Positions 12,795 through 15,849 of a stretch of DNA of 15,849 nt are shown piece after piece. The stretch is from NCBI GenBank assembly GCA_014801655.1, contig JAAVDT010000019.1, positions 35,038-50,886 on the forward strand, written 5' to 3'. The number at the start of each line of letters is the position of its first letter. Position 1 is the first letter of the stretch. The stretch is from Bacteroides sp. (GTDB taxonomy: Bacteria > Bacteroidota > Bacteroidia > Bacteroidales > Muribaculaceae). A program made the translations under genes and the position numbers. The notes beneath the pieces are model-generated. The model did no database searches, was not told the origin of the DNA, and saw only the letters and a list, made by a program, of their open reading frames with translations.

Positions 12795-14426
12795 ATGATT
12801 AGGATTCGTTTTTGCAGTTGGTGTTTTGCGATGTCGATGACTTTTTCGGTTGCTGTGGCGGGTTATGCTCAGTCGGAAAACGGTGGTGAGGGTGGCGAGG
12901 TGGCCGGAATTGCTACCGCAGCTGTCTCGGAGTCGAGTGTTGAAGCTAAGGGAGGAAAATCTTCCGTAACTGCGGCGGGAAGTGTCGAGAAAAAGGGGGG
13001 TGTTCCGCCGGTGGTGCATCCCCGAGTTGGGGAATCGTTGGAGATTGCCGACGGTGTTAGTCTCACGCTTGTCGGCAAGCTGCAAAATTATTATGGTAGC
13101 GGCAGCGATGCCGATATTCTTTCGCCTAAAAGCGTTAATATCCATCCGTCGGGCAAGAAGTTTTATGTCAATTCGCTGGAGGGTGGCAAGACGTTGGTTT
13201 ATTCGTTGCCCGACCTTAAGAAGCTGGAGGTGATTACGCATAGTTTTTCGGCTAAGGACTCGGCGTTGTGGGCTCCTTCGTCGGGATTGTTTAAATTCCG
13301 CCACTATACAAAGAATCTGGACACGTTTATGGGCAAACCTGTTGAGAGTGCGTTCAGTCATGGCGGCAGGTATCTTTGGGTGCCTTATTATCGGCGTTCG
13401 TTTGACCTGAATGCACAGGATCCGTCGGCCGTTGCGATTATCGACACCGAGACTGATCGAATCGTGAGAATGATGGAGGCGGGTGTGTTGCCTAAAATGG
13501 TAGCGGTTTCGCCGGATGGGGAGACGCTTGCCATTGCGCATTGGGGCGACAACACGGTTGGGCTTATTGACATATCTTCGGCTGACCCGAAGCAGTGGAA
13601 ATATAAGGCAAATGTTGTGATTGGCCGACAGTTGTTCCATAATTTCAGTTTGACAACCTCGGTTGACCGCGACAGCAACACCGGCGAGGCGTTGCGCGGA
13701 ACAGTGTTTTCGCCCGATGGTCGGTTTCTGTTTGTTGGCTGCATGAGTGGCGGTGGAATAGCCGTGATTGATCTTAGGTCGCAGAAATATGTAGGCAAGA
13801 TTTTGGGATTGTTGCCGAATGTCAGACATCTCGTCATCCGTGGCAATTGGCTATATGCCAGCATCAACAGATCGGGTCAGGTGCAGCGTATTCCCCTGAG
13901 CCGGTTGATGGCAGCGGCCGAACAGATGAATGGACGGAACGTTGAAGTGGCCGGTTGGGAGTCGGCAAAAGTTGCCGGGGGTGCGCGGACACTTGAGCTC
14001 TCGCCGAAGGGCGACTATATTTTCGTGGCTTGCAATAGCGGTAGCGCGCTTTGTGTGGTTGATTCAACTATGAAGAGTCGCGGACAGATGCCGGCCGATT
14101 CCTATCCTGTCGGACTGGATGTTTCGCCGGATGGCAAGTGGCTGATCACCACTTCGCAAGGTCGCAAAGGCCACGGCGGCAACTGCGTGGATATCTTTCA
14201 ACTGACCGGTCTGGAAACAGATTTCACTTCGGCTGCTGACGATGACTGCGCCCGACCGACAATGGATTCCAACGCTCCGGCTGTTGAAACCTCAGTGCAG
14301 GATGACTCCTCCTCTGTCAACCGCTCGCACCGGTTTATAATAGTAGCTGTGGCGGCGGTTCTGATGGCCATATTGGCGGCAATAGGGCTGAAAGTCCGTA
14401 AGAATCATAGCAGAAGAAAGCATTGA
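12795..14426 (+). CDS. Membrane-anchored periplasmic beta-propeller (YVTN/YncE-like)
   Basis: A 543-aa protein with a signal peptide (hydrophobic 6-24, likely cut at GYAQ 23-26), then a low-complexity Gly/Ala/Ser/Val linker to about 75. Residues about 85-470 contain repeated beta-propeller blades of the YVTN/lactonase kind: VNIHPSGKKFYVNS, VAVSPDGETLAIAHWGDNTVGLIDI (236-260), VFSPDGRFLFVGCMSGGGIAVIDL (304-327), LELSPKGDYIFVACNSGSALCVVD (400-423) and VSPDGKWLITTSQGR. A single membrane helix at about 513-533 and a basic tail (RKNHSRRKH) place the propeller in the periplasm. Ligand or enzymatic role is unknown; such propellers often serve as interaction platforms. Start ATG 12795 is preferred over GTG 12789. 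Codon use is GC-rich, unlike the island just upstream. Confidence 0.8.
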   Translation: MIRIRFCSWCFAMSMTFSVAVAGYAQSENGGEGGEVAGIATAAVSESSVEAKGGKSSVTAAGSVEKKGGVPPVVHPRVGESLEIADGVSLTLVGKLQNYYGSGSDADILSPKSVNIHPSGKKFYVNSLEGGKTLVYSLPDLKKLEVITHSFSAKDSALWAPSSGLFKFRHYTKNLDTFMGKPVESAFSHGGRYLWVPYYRRSFDLNAQDPSAVAIIDTETDRIVRMMEAGVLPKMVAVSPDGETLAIAHWGDNTVGLIDISSADPKQWKYKANVVIGRQLFHNFSLTTSVDRDSNTGEALRGTVFSPDGRFLFVGCMSGGGIAVIDLRSQKYVGKILGLLPNVRHLVIRGNWLYASINRSGQVQRIPLSRLMAAAEQMNGRNVEVAGWESAKVAGGARTLELSPKGDYIFVACNSGSALCVVDSTMKSRGQMPADSYPVGLDVSPDGKWLITTSQGRKGHGGNCVDIFQLTGLETDFTSAADDDCARPTMDSNAPAVETSVQDDSSSVNRSHRFIIVAVAAVLMAILAAIGLKVRKNHSRRKH

Positions 14427-14466
14427 CAGCCAACGGCAATCGTGATTTGGTTGCCGTAAAAAGCAT

Positions 14467-14501
14467 AAACCCTTGCAACTTTTGAGGTTGCAAGGGTTTT
14501 T
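14467..14501. terminator. Bidirectional terminator between the propeller gene and tRNA-Glu
   Basis: A perfect 13-bp stem, AAACCCTTGCAAC (14467-14479) with GTTGCAAGGGTTT (14487-14499), loop TTTTGAG, ends in TTTTT on the plus strand; on the minus strand TTTATGCTTTTT follows it. It can stop both the plus-strand gene and the minus-strand tRNA transcript. A second hairpin (ACGGCAA 14433-14439 with TTGCCGT 14451-14457) lies just upstream. Confidence 0.85.
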
Positions 14502-14505
14502 GTTG

Positions 14506-14578
14506 TAGCGAATCCGGGAATCGAACCCGGGTTTCCACCGTGAGAGGGTGGCGTGCTAGGCCACTACACTAAATCGCC
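14506..14578 (-). tRNA. tRNA-Glu, anticodon CTC
   Basis: The minus strand folds as a cloverleaf: acceptor 5' strand GGCGATT (from 14578), D arm GTGT/GCAC, anticodon stem CCACC/GGTGG with loop CTCTCAC (anticodon CTC, decoding GAG), a 4-nt variable region AAAC, T arm CCGGG-TTCGATT-CCCGG, 3' acceptor strand ATTCGCT and discriminator A. CCA is not encoded. The acceptor stem is imperfect: a G1-U72 wobble and a U6-U67 mismatch. Confidence 0.92.
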
Positions 14579-14624
14579 GTTTTGCATCGGGTGGCGCGGA
14601 GCTCGCTTGCTCCTGATTGCGATG

Positions 14625-14654
14625 CAAAGTTACCTATTTTTTTGATTATATCAA
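14625..14654 (-). promoter_or_regulatory. Promoter of tRNA-Glu
   Basis: On the minus strand, TTG (14654-14652), a 19-bp spacer and TAACTTTG (14632-14625) match the Bacteroidia consensus. The tRNA 5' end is 47 nt past the -7 box. The rest of 14579-14714 holds no gene that I can see. Confidence 0.7.
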
Positions 14655-14714
14655 TATTTTTTTGCCGAAAGTTTTTCTGTCGGGGCGAAAAATATTTTGT
14701 TGAGCGGGGAGGAA

Positions 14715-15374
14715 TTATTCGAGCACGATGTCGGCGAAGAATTCGGGGCGATGGAAGTCGGGCTCGGGGGTGTCGATAGGTGCCCAGCTGAGGAAGTGGG
14801 GAGTGGTGGTGAAGTCGGCACATTTGTAGAAGTTGCCTTTCATCCGGATTGGCTTGCCTTCATATTTGAGGTTCATCACCGAAAGGGGAATGGCCACGAG
14901 CAGGTTCCAGGAGAACATGCCTTCGAGTTCTTCAAACGGGCGGGTGCCGCATGAGGGGTAGCGCTTGATGGTGTCGAGCTGGGCGTCGGTGAGGGGAGTG
15001 CCGTTGTGGCGGTCGGTGCGACAGGCGGCGTGGATGGTGCCGATGCAGTTGAATTCAAAGTTATAGTAGGGGAGTTGGCCGTTGGGGCACACGAAGAATT
15101 CAACGCAGGAGTCTTGGTGGACGGAGGAGTTGTTGGCATAGTTGACGGCGCGCAGATAGTTGCAGCGAACCACGAAGTCAATGTAGATGTAGTTGCCTGA
15201 ATGGGCAATGCTGACGGCGGTCAGCGGGCGATATGGAAATTGGTCTTTCCAGTTGAGGCAGTCGACGGTGCGGCGAGCGCCTTTTTCGTCGAGTGTCTTG
15301 ATGATTTCATCGGTGTCGAGATTGTCGAGCTGAGGAATGTAGGGGACGGAGAGATGTTTTTTTTCGTTATCCAT
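14715..15374 (-). CDS. CBM9-like carbohydrate-binding protein
   Basis: A 219-aa protein of the 'carbohydrate-binding family 9-like' group common in Bacteroidales. Its beta-sandwich signs are YIYIDFVVRCNYLRAVN (62-78), SVHQDSCVEFFVCPNG (84-99), YYNFEFNCIG (103-112) and the characteristic end KGNFYKCADFTTTPHFLSW followed by FHRPEFFADIVLE. The related CBM9 modules bind sugars at xylan or cellulose chain ends; here no catalytic domain is attached and the ligand is unknown. No signal peptide is visible, so secretion is uncertain. Start ATG 15374 (MDNEKKHLSVPYI) overlaps the stop of the upstream LysE-family gene by 8 nt (ATGGATAA); the longer in-frame extension toward 15608 is only the shadow of that gene. 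Confidence 0.82.
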   Translation of the reverse strand: MDNEKKHLSVPYIPQLDNLDTDEIIKTLDEKGARRTVDCLNWKDQFPYRPLTAVSIAHSGNYIYIDFVVRCNYLRAVNYANNSSVHQDSCVEFFVCPNGQLPYYNFEFNCIGTIHAACRTDRHNGTPLTDAQLDTIKRYPSCGTRPFEELEGMFSWNLLVAIPLSVMNLKYEGKPIRMKGNFYKCADFTTTPHFLSWAPIDTPEPDFHRPEFFADIVLE

Positions 15375-15849
15375 GATAAATGATGTTGTAGATTCCGTGA
15401 ATGAATCCGAATCCGGCCATGACCAGGAGGATTGAGGCGATGATTCGGTTGATGAGCCACATTGAGCGCACGTTGAAGTGGGCGCGCACTTTGTTGACGA
15501 AGTAGGTGATGACCAGCCACCAGCTGAGTGCGCCGGCAATAATAGCAAGATAGCCGGCAACGTAATGAAACGCCGTGTAATGCGAATCGGTGAAATTGAA
15601 GCGTGCATACAGGCCTAAGATGAAAAACAGTATCAGAGGGTTGGAGGCGGTGAAGAGGAAACCGGTGACGAAGTCGCGCCAATAGTCGTTGCCGGAGGAG
15701 GAGGTGGGGCGCAGGGCGCGCGAGGGGTTGGCGCGGAAGAGATAGATGCCGTAGACTATGAGCAGCGCGGAGCCTATGGCCTGGAGGATGTTTTGATTTG
15801 AGGAGATGAAGTCGTTGACAAAGGAGAGGCCCATGCCTGTGAGCAGGCA
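15367..15849 (-). CDS. LysE/RhtB-family amino acid exporter, 5' end beyond window
   Basis: The frame runs to the window edge (CLLTG before the Met at 15834), so the N-terminus, including the first membrane helices, is missing. The 160 visible residues show four hydrophobic spans: around NILQAIGSALLIVYGIYLF, DFVTGFLFTASNPLILFFILG, HYVAGYLAIIAGALSWWLVI and NRIIASILLVMAGFGFIHGI. The loop FTASNPLILFF carries the Asn-Pro of the second half of LysE-family translocators, and LIVYGIYLFR fits the helix before the central loop. These proteins export amino acids or related small molecules across the inner membrane; the substrate cannot be told. The gene is translationally coupled to the CBM9-like gene by an 8-nt overlap. 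Confidence 0.8.
   Translation of the reverse strand, partial: CLLTGMGLSFVNDFISSNQNILQAIGSALLIVYGIYLFRANPSRALRPTSSSGNDYWRDFVTGFLFTASNPLILFFILGLYARFNFTDSHYTAFHYVAGYLAIIAGALSWWLVITYFVNKVRAHFNVRSMWLINRIIASILLVMAGFGFIHGIYNIIYHG

Noticed and set aside
12540..13829. 429-aa minus-strand ORF opposite the propeller gene
   Set aside because: Its Arg/His/Asn/Thr-rich composition is typical of an antisense shadow; the plus strand has signal peptide, propeller blades and membrane anchor.
15375..15608. N-terminal extension of the CBM9-like frame
   Set aside because: It is out of frame with and inside the LysE-family gene, with Ser/Thr/Pro-rich shadow composition; the real start is ATG 15374.
1..15849. CRISPR array, integrase, insertion sequence or replication origin
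   Set aside because: No spaced direct repeats, transposase or recombinase motifs or origin-type iterons were seen; the only repeat array is the coding CXXX repeat.

Overview
The window looks like a chromosomal piece of a gut-type Bacteroidales genome, probably Muribaculaceae or a close relative. The reasons are the Bacteroidia promoter elements (a -7 box TAnnTTTG with a TTG/TTTG about 19-21 bp upstream, seen repeatedly), the Porphyromonas/Bacteroides-like iron superoxide dismutase, DUF4136-type, S41 and CBM9-like proteins, and mixed GC. The family-level placement is inference.

Layout. 1-1536 (+): the 3' part of a DUF4136-like secreted protein and a secreted alpha/beta hydrolase. 1617-2210 (+): superoxide dismutase with its terminator. 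2394-4044 (+): an S41 peptidase gene whose signal peptide is cut off from the enzyme by a 4-bp tandem duplication. 4231-7254 (+): a 1007-aa protein that appears to join an S1/OB-like segment, an AlbA_2 (Schlafen-type) domain and a C-terminal WYL-like module; a clear intrinsic terminator follows. 7417-7776: a gene-poor element with a perfect -7 box and two strong hairpins, possibly a structured RNA or a dispersed repeat. 7777-12658 (+): an AT-richer island holding two unrecognised small proteins and then a tightly overlapping cluster: Cys-rich CXXX-repeat peptide, radical SAM/SPASM enzyme, SPASM-like maturase lacking the radical SAM cluster, a 91-aa partner, TatA and TatC. 12795-14426 (+): a membrane-anchored beta-propeller protein behind a G-rich promoter. 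14506-14578 (-): tRNA-Glu(CTC). 14715-15849 (-): a CBM9-like protein and a LysE-family exporter running off the window.

The island is the main point of interest. The 160-aa peptide begins with a twin-arginine signal and then carries 27 cysteines in exact four-residue register. The next genes fit the 'CXXX repeat' modification families defined by genome context (radical SAM maturase, second maturase, small modification-system protein). They end in TatA and TatC, translationally overlapped with the modification genes. The simplest reading is that the Cys-rich chain is modified in the cytoplasm and then exported in a folded or cross-linked state by a Tat translocase encoded with it. I know of no experimental description of the product.
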